NCBI GenBank assembly: GCA_905200945.1
Contig: CAJKMG010000009.1
Span: forward strand, 38,726-102,725
Direction of reading: 5' to 3'
Length of the DNA: 64,000 nucleotides
DNA from: an uncultured Akkermansia sp.
GTDB lineage: Bacteria; Verrucomicrobiota; Verrucomicrobiia; Verrucomicrobiales; Akkermansiaceae
The position numbers and the translations under genes were made by a program. Below are positions 26,396-34,903 of the stretch, piece after piece; within the stretch, counting starts at the first letter, position 1; every line of letters starts with the position of its first letter. The notes below the pieces were generated by a model that was not told the origin of the DNA, did no database searches, and saw only the letters and a program-made list of their open reading frames with translations.

Positions 26396-28987
26396 ATGGA
26401 ATCCGCTTCTTCCCGTCCGGTATTGACGTCCCTGGCGTCCATTGCATTTTCCCTGGCGGTGGTGTTCCTTTTTCTGGCGGTACGGGGGATCTGGCCTTTC
26501 GGAAGCCGCTTCCTGGAGTATATGGATAACGGGCAGCTGGTTTATCCTACCTTGAAGTATTATGCCTCCGCCCTGATGTCCGGAGCGTTTGACGGAGCTT
26601 TTTTTTATGATGTCAATGGCGGCGCGGGAATCCGGGTGAGCCCTACGCTGCCGCATCAACTGCTGATCCCCTCCACCTGGATTGCCGTGGCGATGGGGGA
26701 TTCCTTCCTGTTGAAGGACATGGTCTGGGTGATGCTGGCGGATGTGGCCTGCATCTGCGTGACGGCTTCCTGGTTCCTGAGACGCGTGTTTCCCTCCCTG
26801 CCCGTATGCTGGACCGTGCTGCTGACGGCGGGTTATGCCGTGGGGGGCTTTTTCCAGACCAAGTACGGGTTCATGCAGTTTCTGGACCATGCCGCCATGT
26901 TCCCCCTGTTTGCCCTGGGCCTTTACCGGCTGGTGAACGGGGGGAGGGGATGGCTGTATGCCGTCGGCCTTTTCCTGCTGGCTACCTCCCTGTACAGCGC
27001 GTTCATGGCCGTCGTCGCCGGCTGGCTGTTCGCGTGGGCCTTTACGCTGCCCCTGAAGGGGACGCGGGAACGCCGCGTGCGCCTGGCCCGCGTGTTCTGG
27101 TACACGGCGGCGGTGACGCTGGCCACCTGTTATTACTGGCTGCCGATGGCGGAAATGAGCCGGGATTCCATGCGCTCCCTGTTTATGACGCCGCCCACGT
27201 TTTTTGAATTGTCATGGCCGTTTGACCCTCCCAAATTCCTGGAACGCCTTTACGCCTGCCTGCCGGGGATGTCATTCGCCGCTCTGGCGGCGGTTTATCT
27301 GGCTTGCGGGAAGAAGGCGTCCCCGGCGCCGGACAGAGGGAGGCGCCTGTTTATCCTTCTTCTGGCGGCGTCCGTTTTGCCCGCGTTTGTCGAGCCCATC
27401 CACCGCGCCGCCCATTTATGGAGCTACGTGGATTTTCCCGTCCGGTTCGGTTTTATTCCCAATCTGGCGGTAATGTCATTCTGCGCCTGGATTTTGTCCG
27501 GCGGCAGGCTGCCGGGGCTGGCAGGACGGCCATGGGGGTGGGGATGGAGCTTGGGGCTTCCCATAGCGGCTTTTTCCGTTTCCCTGTTTGTCCTGCAGAT
27601 GACGGCTGCGGATCTTGCGGTGCGTCTTCTGCCTTTGCTGTTTTTTGCATGCGCATGGCTGTGCTGGAGGCATGTGGAGGGCAAAAAGCTGGTGTGGTCC
27701 ATCGCCTCCGTGATGATGCTGGGCCTGCCCGTAGGGGCCGCTGCGTTCTGGAAGCAGGGGGAGGAGGAGAAAGCCTCCGTCCAGGTGCTCAATGCGGAAT
27801 GGCTGGCACACGGCATGAAGGGGTATTCAGGCTTGCTGCGCGTGAAGGACAGGGATCGCCTGATGGTGGAAAACGCGGATTGCCTGGGGCCTGTCCCGGG
27901 CATTGGCAATTTCCGGCATACGACGAGCATCGGGCATTTCCGTTTTCTGAAAAACCTGGGGTACCGGGATGAATTTACGCGCACGTACAGCCAGGGAGGA
28001 ACTCTATTTTCCGATTTGCTGCTGGGCCATGGTTTTGTGCTGGCGTCCCGGCCCATGGAGGGAATGGAGTGCGTGCTCTCCCGGGAAGGCATGTATTTAT
28101 ACAGGCTTCCGGGCGCCCGCTGGGGGCTGGTGGTTCCCCAGGGCGCGCTGGGGCTGCGTCTGGATGAGAACGCTGATGTGTTCAGCAATCTTAATGCCCT
28201 GCATGCCGCTCTCTGCCCATCGGCGGAAGGCCCCCTTTACGCGTCTGTAAAAATGAGGACGGAGATGAACGGCCCCTTTTGCCGGATAATCATTCCGGAA
28301 TATTCCGGCGCGGTGTACGGGTTCCCGCAGACGGATACGGCGGAACTCCGCGTCAATGGATGTGCGGTGCCCGTCATGGCGGAGGCCCAGAAGGCATCCG
28401 GCGGTACGAGCCGCACCTATAACGGGGTATTGGAGTTGAAGCGTGCGGCCGTTGCCGGGGAAACCGTGGTGGAGGGGAGGATGCTGCGGACCGTGGAGAC
28501 GCCTCTTCTGGCGGCTGCGGCGCGTACGCCGGAGCAGGATGTCCCGGTTCTGGGGAACGGGCAGGATAAGTACGGGATGGAGGCGAAAGGAAGCGGTGGC
28601 CATGTGGAGGTAGCGCTGACTGCCGGGGAAGGGGAGGCTCTCATGGTGCCGGTCGTGTATGACCGGGGATGGAGGGCCCGGCGGAACGGGATGGAGGCGC
28701 CTGTGGAAAAGGTGGGGGAATTGATGGCGGTGCGCCTTCTGAAAGGACAAAACCGGGTGGTGTTTGATTATTATCCACCTTTATTGAAAGGTTCCCTGCT
28801 GGTTTCCTCCGGAGCGGCCGCCGTCTTCCTGCTGTATGCATGGTGGGCGCGGCGGCGCCCGGAATCCACGCTCAGGAGGATTGTTCTGGCCTGCGGATAC
28901 AGGCTGTTTCAGTGCTGCGCCGCCGTGGTGCTGATGTCTGTTTATATGGGGTCAATCGTGTTGTTTATCGTGCAGTCCGTGTTGTGA
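26396..28987 (+). CDS. YfhO-like large membrane protein
   Basis: Protein of 863 residues resembling the YfhO family, GT-C-fold membrane proteins thought to move sugars or other groups from lipid carriers on the outer face. The family opening is visible: WPFGSRFLEYMDNGQLVYP at about residue 33, with GAFFYDVNGGAGIR after it. About twelve to thirteen N-terminal helices, then a soluble outer domain (about residues 470-800) and one or two C-terminal helices. In Gram-positive bacteria YfhO acts in teichoic acid glycosylation; here the acceptor is unknown. It follows folP closely. Confidence 0.78.
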   Translation: MESASSRPVLTSLASIAFSLAVVFLFLAVRGIWPFGSRFLEYMDNGQLVYPTLKYYASALMSGAFDGAFFYDVNGGAGIRVSPTLPHQLLIPSTWIAVAMGDSFLLKDMVWVMLADVACICVTASWFLRRVFPSLPVCWTVLLTAGYAVGGFFQTKYGFMQFLDHAAMFPLFALGLYRLVNGGRGWLYAVGLFLLATSLYSAFMAVVAGWLFAWAFTLPLKGTRERRVRLARVFWYTAAVTLATCYYWLPMAEMSRDSMRSLFMTPPTFFELSWPFDPPKFLERLYACLPGMSFAALAAVYLACGKKASPAPDRGRRLFILLLAASVLPAFVEPIHRAAHLWSYVDFPVRFGFIPNLAVMSFCAWILSGGRLPGLAGRPWGWGWSLGLPIAAFSVSLFVLQMTAADLAVRLLPLLFFACAWLCWRHVEGKKLVWSIASVMMLGLPVGAAAFWKQGEEEKASVQVLNAEWLAHGMKGYSGLLRVKDRDRLMVENADCLGPVPGIGNFRHTTSIGHFRFLKNLGYRDEFTRTYSQGGTLFSDLLLGHGFVLASRPMEGMECVLSREGMYLYRLPGARWGLVVPQGALGLRLDENADVFSNLNALHAALCPSAEGPLYASVKMRTEMNGPFCRIIIPEYSGAVYGFPQTDTAELRVNGCAVPVMAEAQKASGGTSRTYNGVLELKRAAVAGETVVEGRMLRTVETPLLAAAARTPEQDVPVLGNGQDKYGMEAKGSGGHVEVALTAGEGEALMVPVVYDRGWRARRNGMEAPVEKVGELMAVRLLKGQNRVVFDYYPPLLKGSLLVSSGAAAVFLLYAWWARRRPESTLRRIVLACGYRLFQCCAAVVLMSVYMGSIVLFIVQSVL

Positions 28988-29060
28988 AGGAATCCCCGGA
29001 AGCGGGGAAAAATGCCGGAGACTCCGTGCGAGCGGGAGCTGAATCATTTTTTTTGCTTGC

Positions 29061-29086
29061 GTATTTTCTGAAATGACAGAAAATAC
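29061..29086. promoter_or_regulatory. Palindromic operator over the start of the GbsR/MarR gene
   Basis: Perfect 10-bp arms GTATTTTCTG and CAGAAAATAC with a 6-base centre. The first possible start codon (29073) lies inside it. Such placement fits autorepression by the MarR-type protein encoded immediately downstream. A weaker relative covers the start of the next gene at 29666-29693. Confidence 0.65.
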
Positions 29087-29612
29087 AGTTATGGTTCTGG
29101 ATGATGTACAGAAAGCCTTTGTGGAGCAGTGGGGGGAAATGGGCGCACGGTGGGGTGTCAGCCGTTCGGTAGCGGCTGTTCACGCGTTTTTGTATTTAAG
29201 TGAAGAGGCTTTGACTGCCGACGATTTATGTGAAGCCCTGTCTATGGCCCGTTCCAATGTTTCCACCGCGCTAAAGGAATTGGAGGGATGGGAACTGGTG
29301 TTCCGGGAGAGCAGAGTGGGGGACAGGAAGTCTTATTACCGTGTGCAATCCGATGTATGGGAGATGGCCAGGGCCATCATGAAGGAGCGTAAGAGGCGGG
29401 AGGCTGACGGAGCTTTGAGAGCGGTCGGGGAGTGTCTGGATAAGGCTCGCCGGGCGCGGAATCCGTTTCAGGAGAAGCGCCTGGAGGCCATGCAGGAGAT
29501 TTTGCAGTTGAGCTGTGCTTTTGCGGATAAAGCGGTGGTGTGGCCGTCTTCCCTGATGAAGAAAGCGCTGAGAATGGGGGATAAAATTCTTGGCTGGATA
29601 GCGGGAAAGTAA
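29073..29612 (+). CDS. GbsR/MarR family transcriptional regulator
   Basis: DNA-binding repressor of 179 residues. The winged helix lies at about residues 30-100: SEEALTADDLCEALSMARSNVSTALKELEGW is a clear helix-turn-helix, and FRESRVGDRKSYYRV forms the wing. The WGEMGARWGVSRSVAAVHAFL opening is typical of the GbsR subgroup, whose founding member senses choline in Bacillus. The C-terminal half is helical and probably dimerises. ATG 29091 is an alternative start lying just after the operator. Likely regulates itself and the NmrA-like reductase 70 bp downstream. Confidence 0.88.
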   Translation: MTENTVMVLDDVQKAFVEQWGEMGARWGVSRSVAAVHAFLYLSEEALTADDLCEALSMARSNVSTALKELEGWELVFRESRVGDRKSYYRVQSDVWEMARAIMKERKRREADGALRAVGECLDKARRARNPFQEKRLEAMQEILQLSCAFADKAVVWPSSLMKKALRMGDKILGWIAGK

Positions 29613-29665
29613 AAAGATTTCGGCAGGAACTGCAAAGAAACGGATATCCAAAAATATTTGTGAGT

Positions 29666-29693
29666 CTATTATTTCTGTAATTATGGAAAATAG
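29666..29693. promoter_or_regulatory. Second, imperfect operator-like site
   Basis: CTATTATTTCTG, 6-base centre, then GGAAAATAG: the same half-sites as at 29061-29086 (TTTCTG and GAAAATA), covering the start codon at 29683. It suggests that the reductase gene is under the same regulator. Confidence 0.45.
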
Positions 29694-30651
29694 AGAAAAT
29701 AGATTGAAGCGGAATGAATGCGGGAGTTCCGATGTGTTTGCCGTGACGGGCATTCTTGGTTACAGCGGCCGTTATATGGCGCGGGAAATGGAAAGGCGCG
29801 GTGGCAGAGTGCTGGGGTTGACCAACTCTCCGGATAAACCCAATCCGGACGGCTGGCGGCTGCGTCCTCTGTGCTGGGATGATCCGGATTCTTTGGCGGA
29901 AAGCCTGCGCGGGTGCCGTTCCCTGATTAATACGTATTGGGTACGGTTCAACACGCGGTGGTTTTCGCATGCGCAGGCGGTGGAGCGCACGAAGGTGCTG
30001 TTTGAGGCGGCCCGGAGAGCTGGAGTGACGAGAATCGTGCATGTGAGCATTACCTGCCCGGATGCCCGCAGCTGCTTGAGTTATTTCCGCGGAAAAGCCG
30101 TTCTGGAAAAGGAACTGGAAGGGCTGGGCGTTCCGTATTCAGTATTGCGTCCGGCAGTATTGTTCGGAGAGAAACCGGGAGAGGATATTTTGATTAATAA
30201 CATGGCCTGGGTACTGCGCCATCTTCCTGCGGTGGGCGTTCCCGGAAACGGGAAGTACCGTCTCCAGCCGATTCATGTGCGGGATTTGGCTGCCCTGGCT
30301 GTACGGGAAGCATTGCGGGAAGACGGGAAAAATAATGTGGTTGAAGCGGTGGGGCCGGAAACATATACGTTCCATGAATTGTTTTCCATGCTGGGAAGGG
30401 TGACGGGATACAGGCGTCCGGTATTGTCTGTTTCTCCATGGATAGCTTATGCCGCCGCCTGTATCATGGGCATATTTCATCGCGACGTGATGCTGACCCG
30501 GGATGAGATCCGCGGGCTGATGGAGGACAGGCTCCATGTTGAAGGGGCTTCCCCTGCCGGTTCTATCCGGCTTTCCGCATGGGCGGAAAAGCACGCCGGG
30601 GAGCTGGGAAAAACTTATGCCTGCGAAATGGCCCGAAGGAAGCGTTCATGA
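29683..30651 (+). CDS. NAD(P)-binding epimerase/NmrA-like atypical short-chain dehydrogenase
   Basis: Protein of 322 residues with an N-terminal Rossmann fold. The dinucleotide site FAVTGILGYSGRYMAREM near residue 19 has the GxxGxxG spacing of atypical SDRs. The middle matches the NDUFA9/NmrA-like group (GVTRIVHVSITCPD, YSVLRPAVLFG, LQPIHVRDLAALAV). The usual Tyr-x-x-x-Lys catalytic pair is not in its classical place (YFRGKAVLE is the equivalent: Tyr, then Lys four on). It follows the GbsR gene and shares a similar operator-like start. Substrate unknown. Confidence 0.8.
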   Translation: MENRENRLKRNECGSSDVFAVTGILGYSGRYMAREMERRGGRVLGLTNSPDKPNPDGWRLRPLCWDDPDSLAESLRGCRSLINTYWVRFNTRWFSHAQAVERTKVLFEAARRAGVTRIVHVSITCPDARSCLSYFRGKAVLEKELEGLGVPYSVLRPAVLFGEKPGEDILINNMAWVLRHLPAVGVPGNGKYRLQPIHVRDLAALAVREALREDGKNNVVEAVGPETYTFHELFSMLGRVTGYRRPVLSVSPWIAYAAACIMGIFHRDVMLTRDEIRGLMEDRLHVEGASPAGSIRLSAWAEKHAGELGKTYACEMARRKRS

Positions 30652-30924
30652 CCAGGTTCATGGCATCGGACGGCCTGAGGCTGTTTCTTGCAGGGGAGTT
30701 CACAGACGTTGACGTTTTCCATGGTTGTTTTCAGCGCATGAATTTTCAGCGGCTCCGCAATACTTTGTTTTTCCCGTTTTTTGTTTGCAGGTTAATTTGC
30801 GGCCAGGATTGCCGGAAGTTGCGGGCGGGGCTGATCCCGTTTTGCCGGTTGCCGGATTGTCGGGAAAAGGCTTTCCGTTTTGAAGGATGGTTGACAGGGG
30901 AATCTGGCGCGGTAGAGTGGTTTC

Positions 30925-32682
30925 ATGCAGTCTTCCTATTGTCCGAGTCCTTATCGATATACGCGCCGCGTAACCCGTGAAGTCATGGTGGGGAATGTGG
31001 GGGTGGGCGGTTCCAATCCCATCCGGATCCAGTCCATGCTGACGTCCGATACGAGGGATACGGATGCCTGCGTGAAGGAGGCTTTGGAGCTGGCGGAGGC
31101 CGGGTGCGAGATTATCCGCCTGACCGCCCAGACCCGGGCGTATGCCGCCAATTTGGAAAATATTTCCCGGGAATTGCGCGCTGCCGGCTGCCATGTTCCT
31201 CTGGTGGCCGATATTCACTTCAAGCCGGATGCCGCGATGGAGGCTGCCAAATGGGTGGAGAAGATTCGTATTAATCCGGGCAATTTCGTTGATAAGAAGA
31301 AGTTTGAAGTGCGGGAGTATTCCGATGCCGAATACCGCGAGGAGCTGGATCGCCTGAGGGAGGAATTTACGCCCCTGGTTCTGTTTTGCCGGGAGCATGG
31401 CCGCGCGATGCGCATCGGTTCCAACCATGGCTCCCTGTCCGACCGCATTCTGAACCGCTTTGGCGATACGCCGGAAGGGATGGTGGAGAGCGCGATAGAG
31501 TTTGCCCAGATTGCCCGTGACCTGGATTACCATTCCCTGGTGTTTTCCATGAAGGCTTCCAACGTCAAGGTGATGGTGGCCGCCTACCGGTTGCTGGTGG
31601 AGCGCATGAACGCCCTGGGGCCGGATTGGAATTATCCCATTCATCTGGGGGTGACGGAAGCCGGGGGCGGAGAGGATGGACGCATCAAGAGCGCCGTGGG
31701 CATCGGCTCCCTGCTGACGGACGGCATTGGGGATACCCTGCGCGTTTCCCTGACGGAGGACGCCGTGCGGGAAGTGCCTGTGGCTTACCGCCTGTCCAAT
31801 CCTTTCCAGCCGTCGGAACGTTCCGATGACCCGGTTTCCTTCTCTGAACCGGATTTGAGTTATGATCCCCTGAAATTTTCCAAAAGGCAGGGAGGGCTGG
31901 CGATGTGTCATGGCGTGCGCCTGGGCTGGGAGCAGCCTGTGCGCGTGGCGGTTCCTGACGCCGGGTTTTACGCCCTGCAGACGGAACGGGAGGCGATGGG
32001 GGACATGATGCCTGAATTATCCCTGGGTCAGCTGGATGCCATTGAGGTGGATCCCCGGTGCGATGCCGATCTGGAGCCGTTGAAGGAACTGGCGGAACCG
32101 TCCATTGTTACTGTGAAGAACGGGCTGGCTATGGAGCCTGTATATGCGTTCCGACTTCTGGCTGCCCGGGTTGAGGACAGGCACCTGATCCTGCTGAAGG
32201 ATACGCTGGCGCCCGGTTCCGTTTCCGGAGAGGATGTGCCGCTGACGGCTGCCCGCAATATCGGCTCCCTGCTGTGCGACGGGATTGGAGACGCCGTGCT
32301 GATTCAGGGAGAGTCAGACCCCCGTTTGGCTTCCTTCCTGGGATTCAATATTTTGCAGGCTACGGGAACGAGGCTGACGCGGGCGGATTACGTTTCCTGC
32401 CCGTCCTGCGGGCGTACCCTGTACAATATCCAGGAGGCGACGGCCCGCATCCGGAAAGCCACGGAACATTTGAAAGGGGTGAAGATTGCCGTGATGGGAT
32501 GTATTGTGAATGGCCCCGGCGAGATGGCGGACGCGGATTTCGGTTATGTGGGCGGCGCGCCGAACAAGATCAACCTGTATGTGAAGCATACGCCTGTGAA
32601 GTTCAATATTCCCCAGGAGGAGGCTGTGGAAAGGCTGGTGGATCTGATCAAGGAGTATGGGCGGTGGGTGGACCCCAAGTGA
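30925..32682 (+). CDS. ispG: 4-hydroxy-3-methylbut-2-en-1-yl diphosphate synthase, long form
   Basis: Penultimate enzyme of the methylerythritol phosphate route to isoprenoids; reduces MEcPP to HMBPP with a [4Fe-4S] cluster. At 585 residues it is the long type with an extra central domain (roughly residues 280-460), known from plants and chlamydiae and not from E. coli. The N-terminal barrel shows IRIQSMLTSDTRDTDACV and PLVADIHFKPDAAMEA; the C-terminal reductase part carries the cluster cysteines in SCPSCGRTLYN (about 491) and GCIVNGPGE (about 524). Monocistronic or with the SDR 28 bp downstream. Confidence 0.96.
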   Translation: MQSSYCPSPYRYTRRVTREVMVGNVGVGGSNPIRIQSMLTSDTRDTDACVKEALELAEAGCEIIRLTAQTRAYAANLENISRELRAAGCHVPLVADIHFKPDAAMEAAKWVEKIRINPGNFVDKKKFEVREYSDAEYREELDRLREEFTPLVLFCREHGRAMRIGSNHGSLSDRILNRFGDTPEGMVESAIEFAQIARDLDYHSLVFSMKASNVKVMVAAYRLLVERMNALGPDWNYPIHLGVTEAGGGEDGRIKSAVGIGSLLTDGIGDTLRVSLTEDAVREVPVAYRLSNPFQPSERSDDPVSFSEPDLSYDPLKFSKRQGGLAMCHGVRLGWEQPVRVAVPDAGFYALQTEREAMGDMMPELSLGQLDAIEVDPRCDADLEPLKELAEPSIVTVKNGLAMEPVYAFRLLAARVEDRHLILLKDTLAPGSVSGEDVPLTAARNIGSLLCDGIGDAVLIQGESDPRLASFLGFNILQATGTRLTRADYVSCPSCGRTLYNIQEATARIRKATEHLKGVKIAVMGCIVNGPGEMADADFGYVGGAPNKINLYVKHTPVKFNIPQEEAVERLVDLIKEYGRWVDPK

Positions 32683-32710
32683 GGTTTTAACGTTGAGGGA
32701 GGCTTTTTTG

Positions 32711-33361
32711 ATGCGGAGAGTGTTCGTCAGCGGTGGTCACGGCGGTTTGGCGCGGGCCATCGTGGAGTGTTTTTCCGCTGCGGGATGGGAAACGGATGCC
32801 CCGGGCCATGCCGTACTGGATGTGGGAGACCGTTCCGCCGTACGCCGCTGGTTTGATTGCCATGCCGCGTATGATTTGGCGGTGTGCGCCGCCGGAATTA
32901 CCAGGGACAGGCCGTTTCTGAAACAGACGGAGGAGGAGTGGGACGAGATAATGAATGTGAATGTGACGGGAGCCGCCTGGTGCGGCCGATGCGCCGCCGC
33001 CGCCATGGTGCGGGAGAAGAGGGAGGGGCAGGTGGTGATGGTCGGCTCTTATGCGGCGCTCCGTCCGGCTCCGTCCCAGGCGGCTTATGCCGCTTCCAAG
33101 GCTGCTCTGGCGGGCCTGGTGAAAAGCCTGGCGCGGGAATGGGGAAAGGAGGGGATTCGCGTGAATCTGGTGTTGCCGGGATTCATGCTGACGGAGATGA
33201 CGGCCGTGCTGCGGGATAGCGTGAAAGAGGCGGCTTTGTCCCGGCATGTGTTGAACCGCTTGAATACGCCGGAGCAGGCTGCGGCGTTTATCCTGTTTTT
33301 ACAGGATGTTCTTACGGCAGCTTCCGGCCAGGTGTTTGATCTGGACAGCAGGATTGTCTAA
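32711..33361 (+). CDS. Short-chain dehydrogenase, FabG-like
   Basis: NAD(P)-dependent oxidoreductase of 216 residues. Cofactor motif SGGHGGLARAI at residue 7, NAG-equivalent CAAGITRDRP, and the catalytic Ser-Tyr-Lys in VGSYAALRPAPSQAAYAASK are all present, as in 3-oxoacyl-ACP reductase. It ends in the usual GQVFDLDSRIV. Start ATG 32711 is preceded by GAGGGAGG, one of the few clear ribosome-binding sites here. It follows ispG and lies 3 kb before a ketosynthase and a BioF-like gene, which may share an acyl pathway; this link is inference. Confidence 0.88.
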   Translation: MRRVFVSGGHGGLARAIVECFSAAGWETDAPGHAVLDVGDRSAVRRWFDCHAAYDLAVCAAGITRDRPFLKQTEEEWDEIMNVNVTGAAWCGRCAAAAMVREKREGQVVMVGSYAALRPAPSQAAYAASKAALAGLVKSLAREWGKEGIRVNLVLPGFMLTEMTAVLRDSVKEAALSRHVLNRLNTPEQAAAFILFLQDVLTAASGQVFDLDSRIV

Positions 33362-33594
33362 TAATGGACAGCGAATTTATTATCCGCGTTCTCTCCTGCT
33401 AATAATATATTTCCAAAAAAATCATTTTTTTTAGTGAAAGGGAGCGCCTGTGGTGATTCTGGAAAAAGGAAATACTGAGAAACAAGGTTTTTCCGGTCTT
33501 TTGGAAAGTATATAAACATGTAGAGATTCCTCTTTCCGTGTTTGGAATTTCATGTCCCCAACGGGAACCGGATGTCCTTGGACCATCAATTTTT

Positions 33595-33645
33595 CTTAAA
33601 TCACTCTTCTTCAATATTAAGTCTTGATTGCGGATAATAAATCCG
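33595..33645 (+). repeat. 51-bp dispersed element with palindrome copy 3
   Basis: Gap-free match to 14506-14556. It ends in CGGATaataAATCCG (one mismatch) only 15 bp before the acyltransferase start codon, so it lies in that gene's leader. The surrounding 33362-33660 stretch (about 300 bp) is AT-rich and otherwise empty. Confidence 0.65.
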
Positions 33646-33660
33646 TAGAAATGTTTCTTC

Positions 33661-34848
33661 ATGAGTTTGCCTCTGGCTGATGATGAAGAGAAAGGAAAGC
33701 GTTTTTCCTGTGGTTATCCGGATTATATTTCCCCGTCCCGGAATTATGGAATAGATGCCTTGCGCATTGTCGCCATGATGATGGTTTTAATTCTTCATCT
33801 TTTGGCCTCCATTGATGTTTTGTCTTTGGAGAACCATGGGGCCGCTTCCTATAATGTCGGGTGGCTGCTGGAGATTGCCGCTTATTGCGGTGTGAATTGT
33901 TATGCGTTAATTACAGGATATGTGTGCTGCGACGGAACGTTCAGGTATGAGCGCGTGGTTTCCTTATGGTTTCAGGTTGTTTTTTATACATGGGGCAGTT
34001 TGCTGCTGGCGCTGTTGTTTTTCCCCCAGGAGGTTCAGTTGGGTAATATTCTGCATTCCCTTTTTCCCGTTTTATCCGGCCAGTATTGGTATGTGACGGC
34101 GTATGTGGGGCTGTTTTTCTTCATTCCGTTTCTTAACGCCCTGGGGAACAGGCTGACCAAATTACAGTTCCAGTATCTTCTGGTTACCGTTTTCGTGCTG
34201 TTTTCCGTTATTCCCACCCTGCTTCACACGGATGTGTTCCCGGTGGAAGAAGGGTATAGCATCTGGTGGCTGGGCATCCTTTACATGCTGGGGATGTATG
34301 TTAAAAAGCATGGCTTGCTGACGGGAATGAAAACGCGTCCGTTATGGATGTTTTATGCCGGATGCGTATGTTTTGCCTGGGTTTTCAAGATGGTTCTCAA
34401 CGTGGTGTCTCCATACCTGATTGGGCAGATCAAGGGCGGTGGAATGTTTATCCGCTATAATTCTCCTTTTATTGTAGGAACGGCGGTTGCCCTGTTACTG
34501 ATTTTTTCCCGGATGCGTTTTTCTTCCCGAAGGGCTGTCTCCTGTATTTCATGGCTGGCGGCAGCGTCGTTCAGCGTTTATGTGCTGCATTGTAACGCTT
34601 TGATAGGAAAATGGTTTTTATGGGATGTCTTTGCGTGGACAGCGTCTTCTTCCTCAGCCCTGATGGTTGTGAACGTGTTGGCAATAGCCGCCGTGGTTTA
34701 TGCCGGATGCGCCTTGGTGGACTCCGTGAGACGTTATTTATTTAGGCTCATGAACGTGGAAAGGGGCGCCCGGGCGGTGACGGGCTTTTGCGGAAAGCTG
34801 GGGCATGCGTTCCGAAAGATGTGCCGCCGGATAGATTCGCGTCCCTGA
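33661..34848 (+). CDS. Membrane acyltransferase (acyltransferase-3 family)
   Basis: Inner-membrane O-acyltransferase of 395 residues with about ten helices. The family motif is present: GIDALRIVAMMMVLILH near residue 30, where the Arg and the His ten residues on form the catalytic pair. Relatives add acetyl or succinyl groups to polysaccharides, O-antigens and antibiotics. The gene is more A+T-rich than its neighbours and is flanked by AT-rich DNA with a dispersed repeat, which hints at separate ancestry. No polysaccharide gene is adjacent to name the substrate. Confidence 0.85.
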   Translation: MSLPLADDEEKGKRFSCGYPDYISPSRNYGIDALRIVAMMMVLILHLLASIDVLSLENHGAASYNVGWLLEIAAYCGVNCYALITGYVCCDGTFRYERVVSLWFQVVFYTWGSLLLALLFFPQEVQLGNILHSLFPVLSGQYWYVTAYVGLFFFIPFLNALGNRLTKLQFQYLLVTVFVLFSVIPTLLHTDVFPVEEGYSIWWLGILYMLGMYVKKHGLLTGMKTRPLWMFYAGCVCFAWVFKMVLNVVSPYLIGQIKGGGMFIRYNSPFIVGTAVALLLIFSRMRFSSRRAVSCISWLAAASFSVYVLHCNALIGKWFLWDVFAWTASSSSALMVVNVLAIAAVVYAGCALVDSVRRYLFRLMNVERGARAVTGFCGKLGHAFRKMCRRIDSRP

Positions 34849-34903
34849 GGCCGTGGAAATGCCCTGTTCCGGCGGTTCCGGGCGGTTTTTGGCTGGGGCC
34901 GGG

